From Fidelibacterota bacterium (GTDB taxonomy: Bacteria > Fidelibacterota > Marinisomatia > Marinisomatales > TCS55): a stretch of 64,000 nt of DNA. This document shows positions 11,793 through 19,577 of the stretch, one piece after another; position 1 is the first letter of the stretch; each line of letters opens with the position of its first letter. Under the pieces are notes generated by a model, which searched no databases, was not told the DNA's origin, and was given only the letters and a program-made list of their open reading frames with translations. The stretch covers positions 1 to 64,000 of the forward strand of contig JACNKN010000032.1 in the NCBI GenBank assembly GCA_014382015.1, in the 5' to 3' direction. The position numbers were made by a program, and so were the translations under genes.

Positions 11793-12662
11793 CTATTTTA
11801 AAAATCTTGAAATAGCCCGGCTACTGCCTAAAATGCTGATGACGACACTCAAGGAAGTTAATATTCCAATGAGGACTAATGGGCTGTATTGAATTGTTAT
11901 TTTGCTGACTGAATAGAGAATATCAGACCCAATTTCCAAACCGATGATTAAAATGGCTGATGCTAACATGGCACCAATTAAACCGTGGAAAACTCCCTCG
12001 ATTACAAAGGGTGCCTTCACGAATGATCGTGTTGCACCAATCAGTTGTAATGCTTGGATGAGTTCCTTTTTAGCAAAAATTGTCAACCGAACCGTATTTG
12101 AAATAATAAATACAGAAATAACTAAAATGAGAATGAGTAATGCAGTCATGATTTGAACAAATTTCTGATAGTAAGTTTCGATTCGATATATGAGCCTGCC
12201 CTGATATAGAACTTCATCGACCTCGGGGTAACTTTTAATCCGTTCCACAATAGGCAGAATATTCATTTTATCACTTTGAAATTTTACCACATTCACAACG
12301 CAACTGGCGGGCAATGGGTTATATCCGACAATATCTAATATATTTTCACCAAATTGGGATTTGAATATTTTTTCCGCATCTGATTTTGAAATTATAGTTG
12401 TAGATCGAACACCATTTATTTTATTGAATTCCTTCACAACAGCATTAATCTGTTTGTCGGGTACACTTTCTTTAAAAAATACTTCGATTTTATATTTGCC
12501 TCTCAGATATTCAATGACCTTATTTGTATTTTGCCCAACAATCATCAACGATCCTGCCACTGCAAGCGTAAGAAATGTTGAAAAGATTGCTGTAAAGGCT
12601 GTGAGTTTATGGCGCCAAAGATTTTTAAGCCCTTCGGAAAACAGGAACATCATTTTATCCAT
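11793..12662 (-). CDS. ftsX: Cell division protein FtsX
   Basis: FtsX is the membrane subunit of the FtsEX complex, which activates peptidoglycan hydrolases at the division site. The 289-residue protein has a first membrane helix at about 21-43, a periplasmic loop with the IEVFFKESV block, and three further helices in the C-terminal half; FAKKELIQALQLIGATRSFV is a typical FtsX cytoplasmic motif. Its ATG overlaps the last base of ftsE. The periplasmic loop is of ordinary length. Confidence 0.93.
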   Translation of the reverse strand: MDKMMFLFSEGLKNLWRHKLTAFTAIFSTFLTLAVAGSLMIVGQNTNKVIEYLRGKYKIEVFFKESVPDKQINAVVKEFNKINGVRSTTIISKSDAEKIFKSQFGENILDIVGYNPLPASCVVNVVKFQSDKMNILPIVERIKSYPEVDEVLYQGRLIYRIETYYQKFVQIMTALLILILVISVFIISNTVRLTIFAKKELIQALQLIGATRSFVKAPFVIEGVFHGLIGAMLASAILIIGLEIGSDILYSVSKITIQYSPLVLIGILTSLSVVISILGSSRAISRFLK

Positions 12663-13315
12663 CAGGATTGCCTTACGCTTCCTTCCTGGATTTCGACAAT
12701 TCGATGCCCCCGGCCTTTGATTAAATTATAGTCATGAGATGCCATGATCACAGCCGTGCCCTCTCGATTAACTTCTTCTAATAATTTAATCAATTCAAAA
12801 GAAGTAACTGGATCCAGATTTCCTGTCGGTTCATCCGCTAATATAATATCCGGGTTTTTAACAAATGCACGGGCAATGCAGGCGCGCTGCTGTTCACCGC
12901 CTGACAATTCTTCCGGATAACGATCTTCTTTTCCATTAAGCCCCACCTCTTCAATAGATTCCGTAACACGATCTACAATTTCGTCTTTTGAGCATCCAAT
13001 CACGTGCAAAGATAAAGCGATATTATCAAATAAATTTCGATCATCTAACAAATGATATTCTTGAAAAACCATGCCAATTTTCCTTCGCAAAAAAGGAATT
13101 TTTCGTGGTTTAATTTTTTTAGAGTCAAATTCGTCCACCACCACTTTTCCTACTTGGGGTAATAAATCCATATATATCATTCGGAGAAGTGTGGTCTTTC
13201 CGGAACCGGTTGGACCAATAATGAATGCAAACTCATCGTTTCCGATTGTTAAGTTTATATTCGAAACTCCACTGCCTTTAGGGTAGTTATATGAGGCGTT
13301 ATCAAGTCGAATCAT
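12662..13315 (-). CDS. ftsE: Cell division ATP-binding protein FtsE
   Basis: FtsE is the ABC ATPase partner of FtsX. The 217-residue protein shows Walker A GPTGSGKT (about 34-41), the Q-loop in IGMVFQEYHLL, signature LSGGEQQRACIARA, Walker B ILADEPTGNLDP and H-loop ASHDYNL. It is immediately followed by ftsX with a 1-nt overlap, which separates it from LolD/MacB-type ATPases. All catalytic motifs are intact. Confidence 0.95.
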   Translation of the reverse strand: MIRLDNASYNYPKGSGVSNINLTIGNDEFAFIIGPTGSGKTTLLRMIYMDLLPQVGKVVVDEFDSKKIKPRKIPFLRRKIGMVFQEYHLLDDRNLFDNIALSLHVIGCSKDEIVDRVTESIEEVGLNGKEDRYPEELSGGEQQRACIARAFVKNPDIILADEPTGNLDPVTSFELIKLLEEVNREGTAVIMASHDYNLIKGRGHRIVEIQEGSVRQS

Positions 13316-13509
13316 GGGATTAATCTAAACGAAGGCTTTGCAGAACCCAAAGCTTAAACTAAAAATGAAAAAATTAATCAGTTTACTATTAGGAAACTGA
13401 TTAATAGCGATATTTTTACCTACAATCCCTGTCCCAATCAAACAAAATTTCTCTCTTTTTATTTCACACATTATGCTTCGAAATTCCTTCTTTTTCGTTT
13501 TATGCATCG

Positions 13510-14430
13510 TTAAAACAGGAGATACAGAAAAATAAAATAACCTGACAATAGAATAAACGACGTAAATCTGTTTATGGGTTGCGGCAGTTTGGCAACGAGA
13601 AGCATCGCAAATCCATACCCAATCATAATGGGCACTTCTAAAGACATAATCGATTTTGGTGAATCCAACGGCTGAATGATAGACGCAATCCCTAATACAG
13701 ATAAAATGTTAAATATATTGGAACCAATTATATTCCCAATAGATATGGCACTCTCCTTACGAAATGCTGCCATGGCAGAGGTGGCTAATTCCGGCAGGGA
13801 TGTTCCAAAGGCAACTACACTCATTCCGATGGCGATTTCGGAAACGCCTAACAATCGTGCCAGGTAAACAGCACCGTCCACAAATAGGTCTGCACCAAAA
13901 CCCAATAAAATTATGCCAGCAATGAGGGTTGCCAACAGCCGTCCCATCCTTCCTTCTGCACCTTCTTCAGACGTGGACTCCTCTCCATTTGGATGTTTAA
14001 TACTCAGTAATACATAAAAAATAAGGCTAATGAAAAATACCATTCCTTCAAATCGGCTTATTCGTCCATCAAAAGCGAAAAGTGCAAATAGAGCACATAC
14101 GCCCAAGTAGATAAATAAATCACGCCTGAGATGGCCGTAATGAACTGATATGGGGAAAATAAGTGCGCTTAATCCCAAGACTAAACCAACATTCGCAATA
14201 TTAGAACCCACTACATTCCCAACAGCGATTTCGGAACTACCTTCTATCGCAGCAATAATACTCACCACAAGCTCTGGCAGTGATGTACCAAAAGCAACAA
14301 CGGTTAATCCTATGACTAAAGGAGGAATCCCTAGGCGATCCGCAATACTGATACCACCTTTTACAATCCACTCTGCACCGAAATACAGCATGGCTGAACC
14401 CACAACCAGAAAAATGAGACTCATCAGCAT
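13510..14430 (-). CDS. Calcium/sodium antiporter, CaCA family (YrbG-like)
   Basis: A 306-residue integral membrane exchanger with two inverted alpha repeats. Repeat 1 has VVAFGTSLPELVVSI and GNVVGSNIANVGLVLG; repeat 2 has VVAFGTSLPELATSAM and GNIIGSNIFNILSVLG. The Glu and Asn residues in these blocks coordinate the transported cation in the CaCA family. About ten hydrophobic segments are visible, with a short cytoplasmic linker (about 148-160, acidic). It most likely exchanges Ca2+ for Na+ or H+; the exact ions cannot be told. It lies 4 nt after nadD. Confidence 0.9.
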   Translation of the reverse strand: MLMSLIFLVVGSAMLYFGAEWIVKGGISIADRLGIPPLVIGLTVVAFGTSLPELVVSIIAAIEGSSEIAVGNVVGSNIANVGLVLGLSALIFPISVHYGHLRRDLFIYLGVCALFALFAFDGRISRFEGMVFFISLIFYVLLSIKHPNGEESTSEEGAEGRMGRLLATLIAGIILLGFGADLFVDGAVYLARLLGVSEIAIGMSVVAFGTSLPELATSAMAAFRKESAISIGNIIGSNIFNILSVLGIASIIQPLDSPKSIMSLEVPIMIGYGFAMLLVAKLPQPINRFTSFILLSGYFIFLYLLF

Positions 14431-14434
14431 AACA

Positions 14435-15016
14435 CTAATATAAATTATATTTATTAATAAAAGTCCATACCGGTTGGGTTACCATATATCGAATTGTTTT
14501 ATCTTTCACCCATCGGGCGCGAATTTGTGTTGAAGAGATTTCTATTCGTGGAATATTCGCAAATTGTACTTTTGCCAGAATCCAGTTTGGAATATCACTG
14601 GGACGAAACCCCGGACGAATAGCCACAATTAATTGGCACTCGTCTAAAATTGCTTTTGGATTTTGCCACGTCTGAAATTGTTTTAGTGAATCGCTTCCAA
14701 TTAGATAGTATAAATCTCCCCTACCCAATCCAGTTTGCTCTTTATACGTTTGAATTGTTTCTAAAGAATAGGAAATGCCGCCGCGTTTTAATTCGATATC
14801 TGAAATTTCAAAATTCGGATTATCCATTGTGGCAATTTTTAGCATTTCAAGCCGGAGTTCAACTGATGATATTTTCCGTTCTTTTTTATGTGGCGGAATA
14901 TGGGCAGGCACAAATACAATTTTATCAAAATGCTCTGCTTCAAATATGGTTTGCGCCACAATTAAATGTCCGAAATGGGGCGGATCAAACGTGCCGCCGA
15001 ATAAACAAGTTTTCAC
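14435..15016 (-). CDS. nadD: Nicotinate-nucleotide adenylyltransferase
   Basis: NadD adenylates nicotinate mononucleotide in NAD synthesis. The 193-residue protein starts MKTCLFGGTFDPPHFGHLIV with the HxGH motif, has IPPHKKE (the PPHK motif) and YYLIGSDSLKQFQTW, and ends with the ISSTQIRAR nucleotide-binding motif, all diagnostic of NadD rather than CoaD. It overlaps the bamD-like gene by 4 nt. Confidence 0.95.
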   Translation of the reverse strand: MKTCLFGGTFDPPHFGHLIVAQTIFEAEHFDKIVFVPAHIPPHKKERKISSVELRLEMLKIATMDNPNFEISDIELKRGGISYSLETIQTYKEQTGLGRGDLYYLIGSDSLKQFQTWQNPKAILDECQLIVAIRPGFRPSDIPNWILAKVQFANIPRIEISSTQIRARWVKDKTIRYMVTQPVWTFINKYNLY

Positions 15017-15777
15017 TCGAGTTCAAGCCTGTCAATGACTTCACCTCGATTGAACCATTCATCAACGAGATCGTCCATTTTTATATTTTCGATATTTTTA
15101 CGCTTTAAATCGTAATGTTCTTGAGCCTTGTCTATTTCTCCCCTGTGGAAATAACATTCGATTATTTTCAAATGGGTTTTGTCAATGTAGTCCGTATCAT
15201 AATACAAATCCGTCACTTGTTTAAACGTAAGTAAAGCAGATTTATACTCCTCCATTTTCATATAGAGAATCCCTGTTTCATACGATTTATGAGACATTTT
15301 ATTTCTAAGTGATTTGATATCTTTTTCCGCTTCCGTAATACGGTCAGAATTCGGATAGTCATCGATGAACTCTTGTAGTTTCCCTAAAGCCTTTTCTGAA
15401 TAGGTTTGATCCCGATAATATTTAGGCGACAATATCACATACGAATTTGCGATCCGATATCGTGCCTGCTCCACAAATGGACTAAAAGGCATCCGGCGAA
15501 TTAAACGATCGTACTCCGCAATAGCCATGATGTACTCTTTGGCGTAATAATGGGATTCTCCCATGTAAAATAAGGCATCATCTCCTAATTCTGTATGGGA
15601 AGCTCCGATTACTACTGTGTTAAAGAGTAGTTGAGCTTTTACATATTTCTTTTTATTAAAGGCAGTTTTCCCTTTTTCAAACTCCGCCTCATAGTCAATA
15701 TCTCTAAGTGGCTTGTTCCCGGCACACCCTGTAAAGACCATTGTCATACACAATAAAAAAACAACTGCATTACGCAT
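15013..15777 (-). CDS. bamD: BamD-like outer membrane assembly lipoprotein
   Basis: A 254-residue TPR lipoprotein of the BamD/YfiO type, part of the machine that inserts beta-barrel proteins into the outer membrane. I use the ATG at 15777, which gives a clean lipoprotein signal (MRNAVVFLLCMTMVFTGC); a longer start at 15870 only adds a poorly conserved stretch. TPR-like units include KGKTAFNKKKYVKAQLLF, DDALFYMGESHYYAKEY and ARYRIANSYVILSPKYYRDQ, the last typical of BamD. It follows the surface-protein operon and overlaps nadD. Confidence 0.83.
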   Translation of the reverse strand: MRNAVVFLLCMTMVFTGCAGNKPLRDIDYEAEFEKGKTAFNKKKYVKAQLLFNTVVIGASHTELGDDALFYMGESHYYAKEYIMAIAEYDRLIRRMPFSPFVEQARYRIANSYVILSPKYYRDQTYSEKALGKLQEFIDDYPNSDRITEAEKDIKSLRNKMSHKSYETGILYMKMEEYKSALLTFKQVTDLYYDTDYIDKTHLKIIECYFHRGEIDKAQEHYDLKRKNIENIKMDDLVDEWFNRGEVIDRLELE

Positions 15778-15814
15778 TAAATCTTTTCTTTCTATCAATT
15801 TTTGAACGAGGAAT

Positions 15815-16642
15815 TTACCACGTAAAAGTGATTCCCACACCCCCAACTCCCCACTTATTTCGCGGATCATAATTCAGGTGAAACCCTGGGAGATGTTTAT
15901 CTTTTTTATTGGCAGTCCACGCCGCTTCCATTCCACTGACAATATGATTAAACATCACCACCGATACGGCATAACGAGAATAATGTTTCAATAAATTACT
16001 CCGATGTCGAAGGTCTCGATAATAATCTTTTTGTTTTGTGAGGATAATCGACTCTACACTGCCTTTTTGAACAGTCCACCAATTACCTACAGTATCAAAT
16101 GGATCATCATACGCGTCATCCCAGCCACCCACAAACTGATCATATTTTCCGATATTTTCATAAAAATCTCTATCACGAATGACAGAAATTTCCGACCAAG
16201 AATGGTAGACCAACAAATCGGTTAATTCATCAGTATGATAATAATCCCCATTAATTTTTAATCCCATCTTATGTGTACCAATGATAATATTTTCCCACAT
16301 ATCTGGGAAAATAGTTTTGGTTTGTGTATACCACCGTTCAATCTCCCAATGTATATCTCCATATGATTCAAAATCTCTTCGAATATCCTCGGCGCGATTA
16401 CTATAACGATTGGAAGAGACCCAACCCAGAGTTTCTACACCTGCAAAAAGAACAGGTTTCCACCATGGGTCTTTATTTTGAAGTTGCCCCCATCCAGGAA
16501 TAATTAATGATTTAAACATGGCCTTGACCGGGAGTGGTAACCCAATAGAATCCCGCTGCACAGGAAAATTAGCCTTGTTATACAGATCGTACTGGGCCGT
16601 TCCATTTGACAAAAACAATAAACATAGAATAGTAAATCTCAT
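15815..16642 (-). CDS. DUF5683-like envelope protein
   Basis: A 275-residue protein with a short signal peptide (MRFTILCLLFLSNGTAQ) and the block SLIIPGWGQLQNKDPWWKP, which resembles the PGWGQ-Y-N-G-x-x-W-K-x-P signature of DUF5683-type proteins common in the FCB group. The middle is rich in Trp, Tyr and Asp; the C-terminus ends in alternating hydrophobics (WGVGGVGITFTW), consistent with a terminal outer-membrane strand. I take the ATG at 16642, 2 nt after the upstream stop. Function unknown; its position between a barrel fusion and bamD suggests an outer-membrane role (inference). Confidence 0.6.
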   Translation of the reverse strand: MRFTILCLLFLSNGTAQYDLYNKANFPVQRDSIGLPLPVKAMFKSLIIPGWGQLQNKDPWWKPVLFAGVETLGWVSSNRYSNRAEDIRRDFESYGDIHWEIERWYTQTKTIFPDMWENIIIGTHKMGLKINGDYYHTDELTDLLVYHSWSEISVIRDRDFYENIGKYDQFVGGWDDAYDDPFDTVGNWWTVQKGSVESIILTKQKDYYRDLRHRSNLLKHYSRYAVSVVMFNHIVSGMEAAWTANKKDKHLPGFHLNYDPRNKWGVGGVGITFTW

Positions 16643-16643
16643 A

Positions 16644-19577
16644 TTAGAACCCGAATAATACCGTAAAATACATTCGATTTTCTCCACCATACTGAATAGG
16701 ATTTCCATCCCCAATATCCATTTCGAATGTGTTTAAGCCTCTGTGATATTCCAAACCGATAGATGTGGGATAATTATAAAAAGAATAACCGGAGAACCTC
16801 AGTTCAATGCCTGCAGAATATTTCGTGCTAAATGAAGAGACATCACGGTTCCAAGCATCCCCTGATTGACTGATAAAACCAATGGTTGCATGTTGAAGCG
16901 TGAACCAGCCCAAGGGGATATGTTTTTCCCTAAACAATGGTATTCGTAATCCCAATTCTCCAATAGCCATATTGGTACCTTCAAGACTGTAAAATGGATA
17001 TCCTCTCAATCCGGGCATTCCACCCGCAAAAAAGTGGAAAAATGAATCAGCAGATGTATTAGACATCCAGCCAACCTGACCACCCAAAGAAAGTGTCCAT
17101 CGGTTTGTTTTGGGAATCTCCCATAAATATTTTCCATTTATTTCCGACCGAACCAGATTATGTTTATTAAACTTTGATATTAATGTACCAGATTCGGATA
17201 AATCCAGTCCATCAATAAATTGATTCCACTCATTCGCCATGCTCACATTTAATTCATATCCCACAGGATTGATGTTTTGATCTATGCGTCTTTTATACTG
17301 GCGGATTGACCACTTTGCCCCCGCTTTATTTCCCAAAAAATAATCATATCCAAAACCAGACTGGAGTTGAGGCTTTCCCACCACTTGATCCTTGATAGAG
17401 GCGCGATATCGAGACCAAGATCCAAACAATTCAAAATTAGACCCATAAAATGGAATGCGTAATCCACCGCGAAATTCGATCAATCTGAACTTGAGATTGG
17501 TGTCCAATTTGTAAACAGAATATGCCGATCGATCTTCGGTGTTTCGGGTGAGATAAAACATTTCAAAAAAGTATGTGGGAAATAAATGTTTATACTCAAA
17601 CAAGAAAAACAAATCCAGATCTTTCGATCGATTTGCAGAAGCACCCCCAAGAAGAGATACTTTTTCTAATACCTCCGATGAATAAAAATAGAATCCCGGT
17701 TTAAATGTGCCATAATCCATGGTGATTCTTGGCATGGTAAACATGGGCGGGAAGTGATCTTTATACTTAGATGGATCTAAATCCATCTTTTCATTAATGG
17801 GAGATGATAAGTTTTTATTCCGTTGGAAATAAAGTGGTGTGTAGCCCACATTTGAATCATCCATGATTGAAATGGAATCCAGTACTGAAATTTTATATGC
17901 ACCATTTTCAAATAATGAATAGGCGATTTTGCCACTTTTATGGGCATCTGCCATAAAAGCCCCACCGGGGACGTTCGTTAAATAGCCCTGATGATCTTCT
18001 CCAATAAAATACAAATTAAAAATTCCTGAACGGTCATCACTGTAAACCATCCCATTTGATATAAAATCTGCCTGGCGCTCATCCCACAACGCATTTTCTG
18101 TAATTCCACCTAATGTACTGTCAGCTAATGATAAAAATTGAATATCCTTAAAATGATGAGTGGTTATATCATAAATCAATCGATCACTTTCCGAATCATA
18201 GTTCAATCCACTTAATATTTCTCTATTTTTAAAATCGGTCAATTGTTCGGTGGATTTTGAATTGAGATCTATTTTAAAAATATTTTGGGTACCATCTTTC
18301 GTGGATAAATAAAATATTACACTATCATTTTCACTAAACACCGGAGAAAAAGCTCTCGAATCTTGGGTGATTTGAAATTCTTTTTTCGATTCAAAATTAT
18401 ATTCAAATAGATCATAATACTTCGACCCCACTTTATTGGGTCTCTTCGATTTTTTTGAGTAGTAAATGATATTTCCATTCCATGCAGGTTTTGAATAAAC
18501 ACCCTTGGCTATTTTTGTCGATTCTTTTGTTTTCTCATTGTAGATAAATAAATCTGTACTGCCAAAGTAATCGTATTCTTGATTGGACAAAAAAGCTATT
18601 CTCAAACCGTCTTCACTCCATGTGGGAAATAAATTTGCGGTACCACTCTCCTGAATAATACGCCCTTTCACTTCATTCTCCAGAATAGATTGCGTTAATG
18701 TTTTATATCGTGTTTCTAATACAGTTACAAAATCATTGTAAACACTTTTACCTTCTTTCCCAGTTGCATCCTTGATGGCTTTATTGATTGAATAATTCAT
18801 AGGTTTTCTCAAAGAAGCCATAATCTTTTTTAAGGATTCAGGACCATACTTCACGGATAAATATCGAGACAATGCAAATCCTGCATTATAGACAGATTCA
18901 TTCCCAATACCGCTTTTACCGAACGTATTCATTTCCTGCCATGAAAGCATATTATTGTTCAATATTCTGTCCCGTAAAATCATATCCCGAACTGAATCCC
19001 AGTTATCCCAATCTGCACCGGCATACATATATTGAGCGACCCCTTCTGCCAACCACGGCGGTACAGCCGTCCCCGGGAGTGGATAACTCACAAGCGTGTT
19101 GGGGTACCCATAGAGTACATCGGGTCGTTTTTCTTTTTCGTAACCGATCCATTGGACATATCCACCGGGGATGGACTTTCCAAATTTCTGGGCTCGTTGG
19201 ATAGAAACAATATGGGTGAATTCATGGGTGATCACGTTTTGCAGCCAACGGTGGGAACCGCGAAGTTCAAAATCTAATGGACTCGTCCAGATAATAATTT
19301 TATTATCATAAAAATAGGCAGCGCCGTTGGAGATGTCATCTACGTCGGTGAATACAATATCGGTCTTATCAAATGGTTCGTACTTGTAGAGTTTGGTGAC
19401 AAAGGGATAAATCCGCTCTGCCACATAGGCTCCCTCCCGTGCTGACTGCTCCGTCTCTGAATAATAATGAATCCGGAAATGATCGGTCTCAATAGTCTGC
19501 CAATCCAACTCTGGATGATTGTAACTCACTTGCCCGAAAGCGACGGATATCAATAAAACTACCCAACACTTCATCAT
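16644..19577 (-). CDS. Metallopeptidase-like / TolB propeller / Omp85-like barrel fusion
   Basis: A 977-residue exported protein with three visible modules. After a signal peptide (about 1-15) an MA-clan peptidase-like domain carries HEFTH (118-122) and a downstream Glu in WLAEGVAQY (E178), which together make a gluzincin zinc site. From about 300 to 600 it has TolB/WD40-like propeller blades (FPTWSEDGLRIAFLSNQ, FSPVFSENDSVIFYLS). The remainder is beta-rich and ends with GGMPGLRGYPFYSLEG followed by GELGLRIPLF, the Omp85 surface-antigen signature, and a terminal Phe. Similar FCB proteins exist, but the substrate is unknown. It overlaps the M6-like gene by 4 nt. Confidence 0.75.
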   Translation of the reverse strand: MMKCWVVLLISVAFGQVSYNHPELDWQTIETDHFRIHYYSETEQSAREGAYVAERIYPFVTKLYKYEPFDKTDIVFTDVDDISNGAAYFYDNKIIIWTSPLDFELRGSHRWLQNVITHEFTHIVSIQRAQKFGKSIPGGYVQWIGYEKEKRPDVLYGYPNTLVSYPLPGTAVPPWLAEGVAQYMYAGADWDNWDSVRDMILRDRILNNNMLSWQEMNTFGKSGIGNESVYNAGFALSRYLSVKYGPESLKKIMASLRKPMNYSINKAIKDATGKEGKSVYNDFVTVLETRYKTLTQSILENEVKGRIIQESGTANLFPTWSEDGLRIAFLSNQEYDYFGSTDLFIYNEKTKESTKIAKGVYSKPAWNGNIIYYSKKSKRPNKVGSKYYDLFEYNFESKKEFQITQDSRAFSPVFSENDSVIFYLSTKDGTQNIFKIDLNSKSTEQLTDFKNREILSGLNYDSESDRLIYDITTHHFKDIQFLSLADSTLGGITENALWDERQADFISNGMVYSDDRSGIFNLYFIGEDHQGYLTNVPGGAFMADAHKSGKIAYSLFENGAYKISVLDSISIMDDSNVGYTPLYFQRNKNLSSPINEKMDLDPSKYKDHFPPMFTMPRITMDYGTFKPGFYFYSSEVLEKVSLLGGASANRSKDLDLFFLFEYKHLFPTYFFEMFYLTRNTEDRSAYSVYKLDTNLKFRLIEFRGGLRIPFYGSNFELFGSWSRYRASIKDQVVGKPQLQSGFGYDYFLGNKAGAKWSIRQYKRRIDQNINPVGYELNVSMANEWNQFIDGLDLSESGTLISKFNKHNLVRSEINGKYLWEIPKTNRWTLSLGGQVGWMSNTSADSFFHFFAGGMPGLRGYPFYSLEGTNMAIGELGLRIPLFREKHIPLGWFTLQHATIGFISQSGDAWNRDVSSFSTKYSAGIELRFSGYSFYNYPTSIGLEYHRGLNTFEMDIGDGNPIQYGGENRMYFTVLFGF

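Noticed and set aside
13325-13507. 60-residue minus-strand frame between the CaCA exchanger and ftsE
   Set aside because: No recognisable family, low-complexity composition and no good ribosome binding site; the gap is better explained as a leader region for ftsE.
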